In this document: positions 18,521-27,999 of the stretch, piece after piece | Numbering within the stretch: the first letter of the stretch is position 1 | How the letters are laid out: each line of letters begins with the position of its first letter | DNA from: Nostoc sp. KVJ3 | GTDB lineage: Bacteria; Cyanobacteriota; Cyanobacteriia; Cyanobacteriales; Nostocaceae | Length of the DNA stretch: 64,000 nucleotides | Direction of reading: 5' to 3' | Assembly (NCBI RefSeq): GCF_026127265.1 | Contig: NZ_WWFG01000002.1 | Location: 3,038,001 to 3,102,000 of the forward strand | Translations under genes and position numbers: made by a program | The notes under the pieces: generated by a model | Seen by the model: only the letters and a program-made list of their open reading frames with translations | Database searches by the model: none | What the model was told of the DNA's origin: nothing

Positions 18521-20266
18521 TTTAACAGAGTTGCTCTTATCGCTTTCTGGACTAGGCAAGGGAGTCGTGTTATTAACTTTTTTGAGTGCTATAAAAATAT
18601 CGTAGAGGTTACTACGATTATCGCTGACAGCAGATGTCATCCCAATTGAGCGCGTTGCATCAAGCAAAGTTTGTTGATTGGAAATTACAGTTGGTATAGG
18701 GAAATTTTTCACAGTTCGTTCCACATCCAGAAAAAATTGACCATTTGTTGGATTTGGTTCATTAGGAACTGTTTGTTGGAAGGGGAGAGTGCTAGCTAGT
18801 GTATTGTTGGGTTTGGGAACAATCTTATCAGTGATAGGAGCACCCACTACTAAAAAGGCGACATCTCCATCTAACCAACCGTGGGTGGCAGTTAAGGTAC
18901 CGTAAGGTGAAACCCAGTTAACAACAGGTTGCCCTGCAACTTTCGCAGATTGGACTTGGAACTGGTATTGATTTCTCATCACATCATCTAGCTGTTTTAT
19001 GGATGCTTCAGCTGAATTACGATCGCTGCCTTGTACCATAAACACTAAACCCGAACGAAAATTGTCTGGTGAACCTGCTTTTGGACTACTAGGAATCACT
19101 GATAAGGAAAACTCGCCTTTCATCCAACTGAGCAAATCCTTATCTAAATCGAGAGTGGTAAGAGATTTTATCCCACCTCTGAGTTGTTCTGGTGCGATCG
19201 GTGACAAGGGATTTCCCTGAGATGTTAAAACGTAATCTCCCCACAACCTCTGTAAGTTTCCCCCCGAAAGCATCATTAAGGTTTCTGCTGGTAGGCGGCT
19301 TTGCATTTGCCCAGCTTTGTTTTCTACCGCCAGCACCCTTTGACTATTAGGGTTTAACCAAGAAACGCCCTGAAAGCGGATTCCTTCTGCCTCTAAAGTC
19401 ATTGTCCCTGCTAAACCTTGGTTATTTTGCAGTTGAGCTAAAACTTGAGCAGGTAAAGGGCGATTTGGAGAAGCTGCGGCTATTTTGGCTGCTGTGGGCA
19501 CATTGACGTAAAACTGGCCAAAGGGTTGAACGTTGGCAATTTTTGGGAAATTATCAGCAAAGCCCCCTGTTGTCGCTAGGGATGTTTGATTTTTGTAGGC
19601 ATCGATCGCTCTTTCTGTAGCTTTGGGACTATCAGTGATGACTAAAAAACGCCCATCTAGTAATGCTGCTGAGAAGTTTTCCCCTGCTTGTCCCTCACTT
19701 TGTTTGATGGCGATTCCTTGATAAATCCGATCGATCCATTTGCCTTGTTTAAGGGTTTTGGGTTGTGCAAAAATGCTTTTGGCAATTTCTTGGTTTTTCA
19801 CTGGTAATACCATTACCATCGACTGCTGATCGCTGGCAGGATCTTCGTTGGTGGTAACTGGTTTAGGTGCGGCTTTACTCACTATTGCTGGAGCAAGAAT
19901 TGCAATTGTAACGTCATTGCCTACCCAAGGAGCGATATCTTTCTGGAAGTCGTAACCATTATTAGTGAGAAAGCGATCGCGCAATTCTACTAAATTTTTG
20001 TCCAGTTCTACTTGGGTTTCTTTTGTCCCAAACTGCCGCAATTTCTGCCACTGCTGGGGATCTGTTGTCAGAGAAACCGCAAAAAGCGCATCACCAGGAA
20101 TAATATTTGCACCTACTAGCAAATCGCCAGAAGATATTTGTCTCTGACTTAATAACCAGTATGCTAGAGTCCCCGCACCAATCAATAGCCCAGCAGCAGA
20201 GAGCGTCAGCACCAGAGACGGTTTCTTTTTTTTCTTCATCGGAACAGACACAAGAGGCGGTGCCAT
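18518..20266 (-). CDS. DUF3352-domain protein, membrane-anchored
   Basis: A protein of 582 residues with a short basic N-terminus (KKKKK near residue 10) and one membrane segment (about 18-40: LVLTLSAAGLLIGAGTLAYW). A large soluble domain follows that matches the DUF3352 pattern of cyanobacteria (GDALFAVSLTTDPQQW, FLVITDSPKATERAI). The soluble part should face outside the cytoplasm or the lumen. I know no biochemical role. It stands alone, separated from ccsB by C-rich tandem repeats. The start codon fits: Met-Ala-Pro-Pro precedes the lysine run. Confidence 0.75.
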   Translation of the reverse strand: MAPPLVSVPMKKKKKPSLVLTLSAAGLLIGAGTLAYWLLSQRQISSGDLLVGANIIPGDALFAVSLTTDPQQWQKLRQFGTKETQVELDKNLVELRDRFLTNNGYDFQKDIAPWVGNDVTIAILAPAIVSKAAPKPVTTNEDPASDQQSMVMVLPVKNQEIAKSIFAQPKTLKQGKWIDRIYQGIAIKQSEGQAGENFSAALLDGRFLVITDSPKATERAIDAYKNQTSLATTGGFADNFPKIANVQPFGQFYVNVPTAAKIAAASPNRPLPAQVLAQLQNNQGLAGTMTLEAEGIRFQGVSWLNPNSQRVLAVENKAGQMQSRLPAETLMMLSGGNLQRLWGDYVLTSQGNPLSPIAPEQLRGGIKSLTTLDLDKDLLSWMKGEFSLSVIPSSPKAGSPDNFRSGLVFMVQGSDRNSAEASIKQLDDVMRNQYQFQVQSAKVAGQPVVNWVSPYGTLTATHGWLDGDVAFLVVGAPITDKIVPKPNNTLASTLPFQQTVPNEPNPTNGQFFLDVERTVKNFPIPTVISNQQTLLDATRSIGMTSAVSDNRSNLYDIFIALKKVNNTTPLPSPESDKSNSVK

Positions 20267-20672
20267 TGAAACCTATACCTTATACTTGCAAACTCATTAC
20301 TTGCTTGATTAGTCAAGTACATCAAATGGTTTAACCATTCTTTAAGGCAGCTAATTGGATTAAATTTTTCTACCTTAGATGCTGATGCTACTTAGATAAT
20401 CAACTTTCCCTAGTCTTTCAAAAGCTGTGTTTTTGACTCAGTTACCATTTTTAACACGCTTTGTTGAATTTCGTAGGACGTTTCGCTAAGATTAACGCCT
20501 CATTCGGAAAATTTCCGCAAGTAAATCTGTGATTCCAAACATTAGACAATATAACTAACTGGATAAAGCTGCAAGTGAATTTCAGCTACTTGGCTTTGCT
20601 TGGTAGCGATCGCTTACAGTAGGTGGGTACACCATCGCACCACATAATGAGTGCAATATTTTTTGGGACAAC
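20267..20672. other. Intergenic region, no gene seen
   Basis: About 400 bases between the DUF3352 gene and the Uma2 tandem pair. I see a HIP1 site and a TTCAGCTACTTGGCTTTGCT block at 20580-20600 that recurs almost exactly at 22708-22727, also downstream of Uma2-linked DNA. I see no coding sequence or RNA gene. Confidence 0.5.
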
Positions 20673-21236
20673 CTATAATTGCAACTCAAATCCAGGTAAT
20701 ATATCTTCTCCAGAAACAATCGCCGGCATTTGCACAACTTCTACAGCTTTCAAAAGTCGGTAAATTTCAACTTGACGATCTTGAGGATTAATCAGCCAAC
20801 CCAAACGCAGACCATTTTTGATATATTCCTGCATTTTCTCTTGAATCTGTGACAGTCGGTCTGTCTCCGATCGCAGTTCAATCAAAAAGTCGGGTACAAG
20901 TGGCGGAAATTTTTTTTGTTGTTCTGGTGTTAAAGCTTCCCACCGCTCCAATTTTACCCAAGCGGCATCAGGAGAACGTTTTGCACCATTAGGAAGTATA
21001 AAGATAGTTGAAGAACTAAAAACTTTCCCTAATTTAGCTTGACGATTCCAAATTTCTAAATCAGCGATCAGTCCAGCTTCTTGATTTCCGCTTTCCCCTC
21101 CGACTGGTGGCATAATTATTAATTCTCCGGCTGCATTCATTTCCAGGCTTAAATCACCATTGGCAACACACAATTGATAAAATTGCTCATCGCTTAAATG
21201 AGCAATCGGTTCTAGATTTAGCACAACAGTATTCAT
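20673..21236 (-). CDS. Uma2-family protein, tandem copy A
   Basis: A protein of 187 residues with the Uma2/DUF820 pattern: LSDEQFYQLC, MNAAGELIIMPP, KRSPDAAWVKLERW, PDFLIELRSETDRL and GWLINPQDRQVEIY. The Asp of SPDAAW and the Glu of LIELRSE are in the restriction-fold metal-binding positions. It is almost identical to the next gene upstream, with the two copies offset by exactly 651 bases. The role is unknown, as for the family as a whole. Confidence 0.88.
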   Translation of the reverse strand: MNTVVLNLEPIAHLSDEQFYQLCVANGDLSLEMNAAGELIIMPPVGGESGNQEAGLIADLEIWNRQAKLGKVFSSSTIFILPNGAKRSPDAAWVKLERWEALTPEQQKKFPPLVPDFLIELRSETDRLSQIQEKMQEYIKNGLRLGWLINPQDRQVEIYRLLKAVEVVQMPAIVSGEDILPGFELQL

Positions 21237-21975
21237 TAAATCTTTCCTCGTGTCTTTCTTGCTAACATCAGTAGGAAATTCTTGATTGTTGGAAGATTTA
21301 TTTAGGTGTAATTTGCAACCCTCTTATACTTGCAACTCAAATCCAGGTAATATATCTTCTCCAGAAACAATCGCCGGCATTTGCACAACTTCTACAGCTT
21401 TCAAAAGTCGGTAAATTTCAACTTGACGATCTTGAGGATTAATCAGCCAACCCAAACGCAGACCATTTTTAATGTATTCCTGCATTTTCTCTTGAATTGG
21501 TGCAAGCCTGTCTGTCTCCGAACGCAATTCAATTACAAAGTCGGGTACAAGTGGCGGAAATTTTTTTCGTTGTTCTGGTGTTAAAGCTTCCCACCGCTCC
21601 AATTTTATCCAAGCAGCATCAGGTGAACGTTTTGCACCGTTGGTAAGTATAAAGATATTTGAAGAACTAAAAACTTTTCCTAATTTAGCTTGACGATTCC
21701 AATTATTTAAATCTGTAATTAAATCTGCTTCTTGATTTCCGCTTTCTCCTCCTACTGGTGGCACAATTATTAATTCTCCGGCTGCATTCATTTCCAGACT
21801 GAGATCGCGATTGGCAATACACAATTGATAAAATTGCTCATCAGTTAAATGAGCAATCGGTTCTAGATTTAGCACAACAGTATTCATTAAACCTTTCCTC
21901 ATATCTTTCTTGCTAACATCACTAGGAAATTCTTGCTTGTTGGAAAATTTCTTGAGGTGTAATTTGCAACCCTTC
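20680..21975. repeat. 651-bp direct tandem duplication covering two Uma2 genes
   Basis: Unit A (about 20680-21324) and unit B (about 21331-21975) align end to end with a constant offset of 651 bases and no indels; I see only scattered substitutions. The unit spans one whole Uma2 gene plus the 3' tail of the upstream Uma2 gene, so unit A carries a non-functional copy of that tail at about 21270-21324. Confidence 0.9.
21324..21887 (-). CDS. Uma2-family protein, tandem copy B
   Basis: A protein of 187 residues, nearly identical to copy A (LTDEQFYQLC, IIVPPVGGESGN, PDFVIELRSETDRL, GWLINPQDRQVEIY). A longer frame to 21977 exists, but its extra 30 residues overlap the 3' end of the next gene, and the ATG at 21887 corresponds exactly to the start of copy A. 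The catalytic positions look intact in both copies, so I see no sign of decay. The substitutions include changes such as LNNWN for LEIWN. Confidence 0.88.
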   Translation of the reverse strand: MNTVVLNLEPIAHLTDEQFYQLCIANRDLSLEMNAAGELIIVPPVGGESGNQEADLITDLNNWNRQAKLGKVFSSSNIFILTNGAKRSPDAAWIKLERWEALTPEQRKKFPPLVPDFVIELRSETDRLAPIQEKMQEYIKNGLRLGWLINPQDRQVEIYRLLKAVEVVQMPAIVSGEDILPGFELQV

Positions 21976-22494
21976 AAATAAGGAATCTTCTAAACTATCG
22001 ATACCGCGTTTGGTTTGAGGGAGAATATCAGGATAAAAAATAGTAATAGTTTTTGCTCTAGAATCAATAATCCAAACTCGTTGAACTTTAGCTTTTAGAT
22101 AATCAGTGGCTTTTTCGGTCATTTCTCCGAATGTTTGACCGGGAGAGATAATTTCAATGACTAATTCGGGTGCAACAGGACAAGCCTCATCTTGCAACCA
22201 ATCAGCAGAAAGACGGTTATAAGAAACATAAGTCAAATCTGCTACAGGAACCCAGTCTTGTTGATTTCGTGTTAGCTTAATTGCCCATTCAATTACAACC
22301 CGCCCCTTTCCTTGCGCCCATGCAGACAATAGTATAAATAATGCACCTGTTATAGAACTATGAAAAAATTTTGGTGCCATCTCATCATTTTTGAATTTGG
22401 GAACAGCTTCTCCGTCAATGAGTTCGTAGGTAATGTCTCCTTCGGGAAGTGCAAGGAATTCTTCGAGGGTGAGTTGGGTTTTGAGTAGAATCAT
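21922..22494 (-). CDS. Uma2-family protein
   Basis: A protein of 190 residues with the family pattern: TLEEFLALPEGDITYELIDG, VPVADLTYVS, PELVIEIISPGQTF and RVWIIDSRAKTITIFYP. It is only distantly similar to the two tandem copies downstream. The C-terminal segment around ITPQEIFQQARIS is the part that has been copied into the spacer between the two tandem units. It probably forms one transcription unit with the two downstream copies (35 bases from its stop to the next start). ATG start; function unknown. Confidence 0.87.
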   Translation of the reverse strand: MILLKTQLTLEEFLALPEGDITYELIDGEAVPKFKNDEMAPKFFHSSITGALFILLSAWAQGKGRVVIEWAIKLTRNQQDWVPVADLTYVSYNRLSADWLQDEACPVAPELVIEIISPGQTFGEMTEKATDYLKAKVQRVWIIDSRAKTITIFYPDILPQTKRGIDSLEDSLFEGLQITPQEIFQQARIS

Positions 22495-22764
22495 GGTTGA
22501 ACTTGGGGAATGACTCTATTTTAGAGAGGATGCGATCGCCTAACAACGGCAAACCATCACCGAAAACTCATTAGTCTTCGGCACTAAGCTAAAAATCTTT
22601 TAATTTGCATCCTCAAAAAAATAAATCTCTTGTGGGGAGGGCAACATGAGCGCCCTAGGTGTGCAAATTAAATGCGCGACAGCTTACTACCAAATTTGAT
22701 AATTTCATTGTATGATTTCAGCTACTTGGTTTTGCTCGGTAGCGATCGCACCACATCATACTTC

Positions 22765-23388
22765 TTACTGATTTTTGGAATTTAATTGCATAGCTCCCAA
22801 GTATTTAGTTAAATAAGGCGAAAAAACTTCATAAATTAAGGTTAGTGGCTGTCCATGATGCCAAAACAAGTAGTGGCGACCCCAAAAAGGCCCAGTTACA
22901 TCAAAACCAGACTCTAGCGCCGATGAGTCACCATAATATATCCCTCGAACATCCCGATACAACTCTGTGCGGAGACGAGCTAAACTTGCCCAAATTGGTA
23001 ATGAACGATTTTGCAAATACTCATCTACATGACTGGCTTCCCACCACGAAGTAGCATAAGCTAATCGTTGGCCAGAAGCAGTCCGCAGCCACACTTGCCG
23101 CCGTAGTCTCGGCCCTGGAACAGCCTGGATTAAATCAGGTGCAGCATCTAAGTCCATGCCAATCAATGACATATCAATAACATCTACTTCTACAGGCTCA
23201 CCTGTAAGCAATTCTAAGTGACGTGTTGGAGAGCCATCACCCAAAAGCATTAACTGCCAAGCCGGTGCTAGCTGAGTATGAGGTAAACTTTTTTGAATTA
23301 CTTCCTCCCCTCCTTGCCAAATCGGAGTGAGGCGATGCCAAGCTGCTGGCTGTGTTAAGTTGTTTGTCGGCGTAAAAGTGATACTCAA
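22765..23388 (-). CDS. Chorismate lyase family protein (DUF98)
   Basis: A protein of 207 residues of the chorismate pyruvate-lyase fold used by cyanobacteria to make 4-hydroxybenzoate, the ring precursor of plastoquinone. Seen are QLMLLGDGSPTRHLELL near the N-terminus, a central RRQVWLRTASGQRLAYATSW, and a C-terminal GPFWGRHYLFWHHGQPLTLIYEVF with the Arg and Glu expected near the active site. The longest frame begins with a TTG at 23388 without a clear Shine-Dalgarno, but no better start lies before the conserved region. It is next to tRNA-Leu and not in an operon. Confidence 0.82.
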   Translation of the reverse strand: MSITFTPTNNLTQPAAWHRLTPIWQGGEEVIQKSLPHTQLAPAWQLMLLGDGSPTRHLELLTGEPVEVDVIDMSLIGMDLDAAPDLIQAVPGPRLRRQVWLRTASGQRLAYATSWWEASHVDEYLQNRSLPIWASLARLRTELYRDVRGIYYGDSSALESGFDVTGPFWGRHYLFWHHGQPLTLIYEVFSPYLTKYLGAMQLNSKNQ

Positions 23389-23511
23389 TGCTTTTTACAA
23401 AACTTCACGTATCTCTATAAAAGCATAAAAAACAGAGCTATACCAAGATTTAAGGGTCAATAGTCTCAGGTTTATTGACCCTTCACTATTGACCCTTGAC
23501 AAACAAAAATA

Positions 23512-23594
23512 TGCGGATGGCGAGACTCGAACTCGCAAGGGCATTGCCCACACGCACCTCAAGCGTGCGCGTATACCAATTCCGCCACATCCGC
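23512..23594 (-). tRNA. tRNA-Leu (anticodon GAG)
   Basis: A complete class II tRNA on the minus strand. The acceptor stem GCGGATG (23594-23588) pairs with CATCCGC (23519-23513), and the discriminator base is A at 23512. The anticodon stem CACGC/GCGTG encloses the loop TTGAGGT, giving GAG, which reads CUC and CUU leucine codons. A long variable arm (GGGCAATGCCC) and a T-arm GCGAG-TTCGAGT-CTCGC are present. No CCA is encoded. Confidence 0.95.
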
Positions 23595-23998
23595 ACGGCT
23601 TGTCTAAAGATAGACTATAGCATAAGAAAATAATTATAGTAAGGTGATATCTAAAGTTATATTTCTCAAAAATATAAATTTCTTCAAGGCGGTATCAGAC
23701 TGACAGAAATTTGGCATCTGCACAAGTGATATTAAAAAGGGTAGAGCGACTGTGGCAGAAACGGTGCGATGTGCGATCGCACGCAGCCAAAACCCATTTT
23801 GGTAAGCTAGCCAAGACTTACAGCAGCAATGTTGTTAGTGTAGTTAAGACCGGTAGAGGCAGCAAGGCTGCAATTTGCGAGTTTGCTTAAAATCAGGGTG
23901 GCGAATCTCCTGTGATAATTTGAAATAATGCGGAAGCGTCGTTTCAACTTGGATCGGGGAAAATGTGAATCTACTGGTAATGATATCGAAACTAAAAA
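23595..23998. other. Leader region of accC, no gene seen
   Basis: About 400 bases between the tRNA and accC, which run in opposite directions, so promoters of both should lie here. I see a HIP1 site and no open frame or conserved RNA that I recognise. Confidence 0.45.
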
Positions 23999-25342
23999 AT
24001 GAAGTTTGACAAAATATTAATTGCCAATCGGGGAGAAATCGCCCTTCGCATTCTCCGCGCCTGTGAAGAAATGGGAATTGCGACAGTCGCGGTTCACTCC
24101 ACCGTTGACCGAAATGCTCTCCACGTCCAACTTGCTGATGAAGCGGTTTGCATTGGCGAACCAGCTAGCAGTAAAAGTTATTTGAATATTCCCAATATTA
24201 TTGCGGCCGCCCTGACGCGCAATGCGACAGCCATTCACCCCGGCTATGGCTTTTTGGCAGAAAATGCCCGGTTTGCGGAAATTTGTGCTGACCATCATAT
24301 TGCTTTTATCGGCCCAACTCCAGAAGCTATAAAGTTGATGGGCGATAAATCCACTGCCAAAGAAACCATGACAAAAGCTGGAGTCCCCACAGTCCCAGGT
24401 AGTGAAGGGTTAGTAGAATCTGAGGAAGAAGGATTAAGATTCGCCAAAGATATCGGCTATCCAGTGATGATTAAAGCCACAGCCGGTGGTGGCGGCCGGG
24501 GTATGCGCCTAGTTCGTTCTGAAGATGAATTTGTCAAACTGTTCTTAGCAGCCCAAGGGGAAGCAGGAGCAGCATTTGGGAATTCTGGCGTTTACATCGA
24601 AAAATTTATTGAACGTCCCCGCCACATCGAATTTCAAATTTTGGCGGATAACTACGGTAATGTCATCCACTTAGGCGAACGCGATTGTTCAATTCAGCGC
24701 CGGAATCAAAAGCTACTAGAAGAAGCACCAAGTCCGGCTCTCGACCAAGACTTGCGTGAGAAAATGGGACAAGCTGCTGTCAAAGCTGCCCAATTCATTA
24801 ATTACAGTGGGGCGGGTACTATCGAGTTTCTCTTGGATAGATCCGGTAAATTCTACTTTATGGAAATGAACACCCGGATTCAAGTAGAACATCCTGTAAC
24901 AGAGATGATTACTGGGATAGATTTGGTTGCCGAACAAATTCGGATTGCTCAAGGGGAAAGACTTAAGCTTACCCAAGAGCAAGTAGTTTTGCGGGGTCAT
25001 TCGATCGAGTGTCGGATTAACGCTGAAGACCCAGATCATGACTTTCGCCCCTCTCCAGGACGGATTAGTGGCTATCTACCCCCCGGAGGCCCTGGTGTTC
25101 GGATTGATTCTCACGTTTACACAGATTACCAAATCCCGCCTTACTACGATTCCTTGATTGGCAAGTTAATTGTTTGGGCCCCAGATCGACCCACTGCTAT
25201 TAACCGCATGAAACGCGCACTCCGGGAATGTGCCATCACTGGACTACCGACTACCATCGGGTTTCATCAAAAAATTATGGAAACTCCACAATTTTTGCAG
25301 GGTAATGTCTATACAAATTTTGTGCAGGAGATGAACGGGTAG
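23999..25342 (+). CDS. accC: Acetyl-CoA carboxylase, biotin carboxylase subunit
   Basis: A protein of 447 residues that carboxylates the biotin on BCCP using ATP and bicarbonate, the first half-reaction of fatty acid synthesis. The N-terminal domain starts KFDKILIANRGEIALRILRA. The ATP-grasp glycine loop GGGGRGMR lies near residue 163. The catalytic block with MEMNTRIQVEHPVTE lies near 285, and HSIECRINAEDP follows. Length and motifs are complete. It is monocistronic here; the other Acc subunits are not in the window, as usual in cyanobacteria. ATG start. Confidence 0.97.
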   Translation: MKFDKILIANRGEIALRILRACEEMGIATVAVHSTVDRNALHVQLADEAVCIGEPASSKSYLNIPNIIAAALTRNATAIHPGYGFLAENARFAEICADHHIAFIGPTPEAIKLMGDKSTAKETMTKAGVPTVPGSEGLVESEEEGLRFAKDIGYPVMIKATAGGGGRGMRLVRSEDEFVKLFLAAQGEAGAAFGNSGVYIEKFIERPRHIEFQILADNYGNVIHLGERDCSIQRRNQKLLEEAPSPALDQDLREKMGQAAVKAAQFINYSGAGTIEFLLDRSGKFYFMEMNTRIQVEHPVTEMITGIDLVAEQIRIAQGERLKLTQEQVVLRGHSIECRINAEDPDHDFRPSPGRISGYLPPGGPGVRIDSHVYTDYQIPPYYDSLIGKLIVWAPDRPTAINRMKRALRECAITGLPTTIGFHQKIMETPQFLQGNVYTNFVQEMNG

Positions 25343-25349
25343 GGGATTG

Positions 25350-25450
25350 GGGACTGGGAAGAGGGCAGGGAGCAGGGGGCAGGGAGCAGGGAGCAGGGGA
25401 AGAACTACTGATTTATTGAGGGATTCCCAATTCCCAATTCCCAATTCCCA
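25350..25450. repeat. G-rich short tandem repeats
   Basis: GGGAGCAG-type heptamers (about 25357-25400) are followed by four copies of ATTCCCA (25430-25455) between accC and the yggT-like gene. They belong to the same class as the other short tandem repeats in the window. Confidence 0.75.
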
Positions 25451-25454
25451 ATTC

Positions 25455-25748
25455 CTAATTCACACGAGATAGCATAGTCAGCAATCCTTGCTGACCTAGC
25501 AATATTTCTCGTAGTAGGCTGAAGATGCCAACCCAAATAATCGGTGTAATGTCCACTCCGCCTATAGGTTGTACCAGTTTTCGTAATGGCACTAAAAATG
25601 GTTCGGTAGGCCAAGCTATTAAATTAAAGGGCAAACGATTCAGATTCACTTGCGGATACCAAGTAAGAATGATCCGAAATATAAACAGAAATGTCATCAC
25701 CCCTAACACAGGGCCAAGAATCCAAGCAGTCAGGTCAACACCAGTCAT
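25455..25748 (-). CDS. YggT family membrane protein (Ycf19-like)
   Basis: A small membrane protein of 97 residues with two hydrophobic segments (about 7-30 and 65-90) separated by the family motif WYPQVNLNRLPFNLIAWPTEPFLVPLRKL. YggT/Ycf19 proteins occur in cyanobacteria and plastids, where relatives (CCB3, Ycf19) take part in cytochrome b6 haem binding or nucleoid and cell-division organisation. The exact role here cannot be told from sequence. The ATG at 25748 is well supported by the hydrophobic N-terminus. It is convergent with accC. Confidence 0.85.
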   Translation of the reverse strand: MTGVDLTAWILGPVLGVMTFLFIFRIILTWYPQVNLNRLPFNLIAWPTEPFLVPLRKLVQPIGGVDITPIIWVGIFSLLREILLGQQGLLTMLSRVN

Positions 25749-26025
25749 CGGTTTAAGGTACTATCTGTAAATAAATAAGACTTAGGCAACGGCAAGCTGC
25801 ACTTCGCGATGCCGAACAGCCCGTCGTAGACATCGCCACAAAATTTGAAGCTTTGTAAAGCACTCTTATCATTATTTTAACCAAATGCTGCTACTTCCTT
25901 CTTGAATAGAAAAGTAAACTCCCTCACAGCAGTTACTAAGTTTGGCAGTTCCGAGTTAGAGGCTTCTCAAGAAAGTAATACACTATTAAAATTAGGATGA
26001 AGTGTGTAAAAAAAGGTTTAGAAGT

Positions 26026-26145
26026 ATGACGCCTTCTTTAGCAAATTTTCTTTGGAGTTTGGCTTGGGGTACTGCAATTGTTGTAATACCCGCTACAGTT
26101 GGTTTAATTTTCATTAGCCAGAAAGATAAAATTCAGCGTTCATAA
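26026..26145 (+). CDS. psbX: Photosystem II protein PsbX
   Basis: A peptide of 39 residues: MTPSLANFLWSLAWG, a single membrane helix, then FISQKDKIQRS at the stromal C-terminus. This is the typical PsbX of cyanobacteria, a one-helix subunit near cytochrome b559 that affects quinone exchange at QB. It lies upstream of ycf66 on the same strand, 247 bases away. An 8-bp hairpin GAGAGTCA-AAC-TGACTCTC (26153-26171) follows the stop codon and may stabilise the small mRNA. Confidence 0.93.
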   Translation: MTPSLANFLWSLAWGTAIVVIPATVGLIFISQKDKIQRS

Positions 26146-26392
26146 TGCTTATGAGAGTCAAACTGACTCTCACAACCAATTGTCTGTCAGCTATTTATAG
26201 TTGCACTATAAGCAGCAGTATTTGCCGCTATAAGCATTTATAGCTAACAGACATAGTTTTTTTAATTTTTCGGTGAACAGCTTCAGAGCTTCTTTGCCAG
26301 AGGCTTTGAAGCTTCAATATTTATCGTGACTAATTAGAGTAGTGATTTTAATTGTGACTCGCTAACATAGATTTGATATTGGGAAAACAGCA

Positions 26393-27310
26393 ATGATAAA
26401 TTTTGGGCTGAACTCAGCCAGTTTTCTGGCTCAGGTAAATTTTGGGGCAAATTCAGCCAGTATTCTAGGAATTTTCCTGGCTGTGGCTGGGGCAGCACTG
26501 TATTTTCTCCGCACTGTGCGTCCAGAATTGTCAAGGGATCAAGATATCTTTTTTGCAGCAGTCGGTTTGCTCTGCGGCTTTATTCTCGTGTTTCAAGGAT
26601 GGCGGCTAGACCCGATTCTGCAATTTGGTCAACTGCTTTTAGTTGGCACAACTGTATTTTTTGCAGTTGAAAGTATTCGTCTGCGGAGTATAGCTACCCA
26701 GCAAGCAAAGCGCAACACTCCCATTGTGGATGAAGACAGACCAGTTAGCGATCGCTATTCCTACAACGATCGCAGAAAGTATCAAGCTGAAATGGATGCA
26801 GACTTAGATCCATTGCCTTATGAAGATGAGGAAGAACGCCCCGTGCGTCCCCGGATTCAGGGTAGCAGGGATAGAATTTCGACTCGTGATGACTATTCCG
26901 AGGAGCAAAACCCCCGTCGTCCAGAACGCCGTAACAGCAGAAGTAGCGAAAGACAGGCTCCAGCAGATAGAACACGGGGGCGGACTTCTGGCCGTCCTGT
27001 GAATCGCCCTTCTGAAAGCTCTGAAGATGAAAATTGGGGTTCTTCATCTAGGCAAGTTGATGATTGGGAAAGTTCGGGAGGGGAAGTTAGAAAACCTTCT
27101 CGCCGTAATAATAACGGTTCTCAACGTCCAGAAAGCCGGGAAGATGATGCTGCTCCCAGACCAAGAAGGCGTCGTCCATCTACTGACTCGGCTTCTCGAA
27201 GACCGCGCGAAGATGATGAGGCGATCCCAACTGATTATGTACCATACAACCCAATTGAAAAGCCAAATCAGGGGCCAGATAATTCGACCGATTTTGATGA
27301 CGATGTTTAA
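26393..27310 (+). CDS. ycf66: Ycf66 family protein
   Basis: A protein of 305 residues. The N-terminal part (about 20-105) has three hydrophobic segments and the Ycf66 signature (SASILGIFLAVAGAALYFLR, RDQDIFFAAVGLLCG, WRLDPILQFGQ). The remaining 200 residues are hydrophilic and rich in Arg, Asp, Pro and Ser, with low complexity. Ycf66 is conserved in cyanobacteria and some plastids; I know no proven role. It follows psbX and ends 47 bases before a TolB-like gene. Confidence 0.88.
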   Translation: MINFGLNSASFLAQVNFGANSASILGIFLAVAGAALYFLRTVRPELSRDQDIFFAAVGLLCGFILVFQGWRLDPILQFGQLLLVGTTVFFAVESIRLRSIATQQAKRNTPIVDEDRPVSDRYSYNDRRKYQAEMDADLDPLPYEDEEERPVRPRIQGSRDRISTRDDYSEEQNPRRPERRNSRSSERQAPADRTRGRTSGRPVNRPSESSEDENWGSSSRQVDDWESSGGEVRKPSRRNNNGSQRPESREDDAAPRPRRRRPSTDSASRRPREDDEAIPTDYVPYNPIEKPNQGPDNSTDFDDDV

Positions 27311-27357
27311 AACAGTTGGTGTGGTAGTAGGTTTAAAGGCGACGGAAAACAGTTGAG

Positions 27358-27918
27358 GTGGAAAAATTTACGCCTACATTTTGGCTCCAAAGACCAATTC
27401 ATTGGAGCCTGGTTTTTGGTTTAACAGGTTTGCTTGCATCTTGTGGTTCTAACGATATTCTCACAGGGCCTACTTCCCTCAACAGTCGCTACACCGAGGA
27501 GCAACCTGCTTTAAGTGGAAATGGGCGCTTTTTAGCGTTTGTATCCAATCGGAATGGTAATCAGCAGCTACTGGTTTTCGATTTGGAGAGGCAACAATTT
27601 ATTGGCACACCGGGTATAAACCGAGCAGAGACAATTGCCGAAAGTCCCAGCTTGAGCTACACCGGGCGCTATATTGCTTATCTTACCAGCGACCAAGGTA
27701 GGCCAGTGGTGGCGCTTTACGATCGCGCTACACAACAGTCGCAAATCGTCACACCAACCTATCGCGGCTGGATCAGAAAACCCAATATCAGCCCAGATGG
27801 ACGTTATATTGTCTTTGAAAGTGCTAGCCGTGGTCAGTGGGATATTGAAGTCCTAGACCGAGGGCCAAATATTGAGTTAGATATTCCTAACGGTGCAACC
27901 GTAGGTTCACCTCCGTAG
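27358..27918 (+). CDS. TolB-like beta-propeller lipoprotein
   Basis: A protein of 186 residues. A hydrophobic N-terminal signal ends in the lipobox LLASC-G near residue 29, so it is probably a lipoprotein. Three TolB/PD40-type repeats follow (SGNGRFLAFVSNRNGNQQLLV, SYTGRYIAYLTSDQGRPVVAL, SPDGRYIVFESASRGQWDIEV), which is half a usual TolB propeller. It may oligomerise or need its neighbour. The start is a GTG at 27358, just after ycf66. The next gene is a paralogue (see 28000), and C/G-rich tandem repeats separate them. Confidence 0.82.
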   Translation: MEKFTPTFWLQRPIHWSLVFGLTGLLASCGSNDILTGPTSLNSRYTEEQPALSGNGRFLAFVSNRNGNQQLLVFDLERQQFIGTPGINRAETIAESPSLSYTGRYIAYLTSDQGRPVVALYDRATQQSQIVTPTYRGWIRKPNISPDGRYIVFESASRGQWDIEVLDRGPNIELDIPNGATVGSPP

Positions 27919-27999
27919 GGGAGCAGGGGAGCAGGGAGCAGGGAGATGAGGGAGAATAAATTAATGTCTGCCCAATGCCCCATGCCCCATGCCCAATAT

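Noticed and set aside
20673..22494. Toxin-antitoxin or restriction system in the Uma2 cluster
   Set aside because: Only Uma2 genes are present; no methylase, antitoxin or partner gene is visible.
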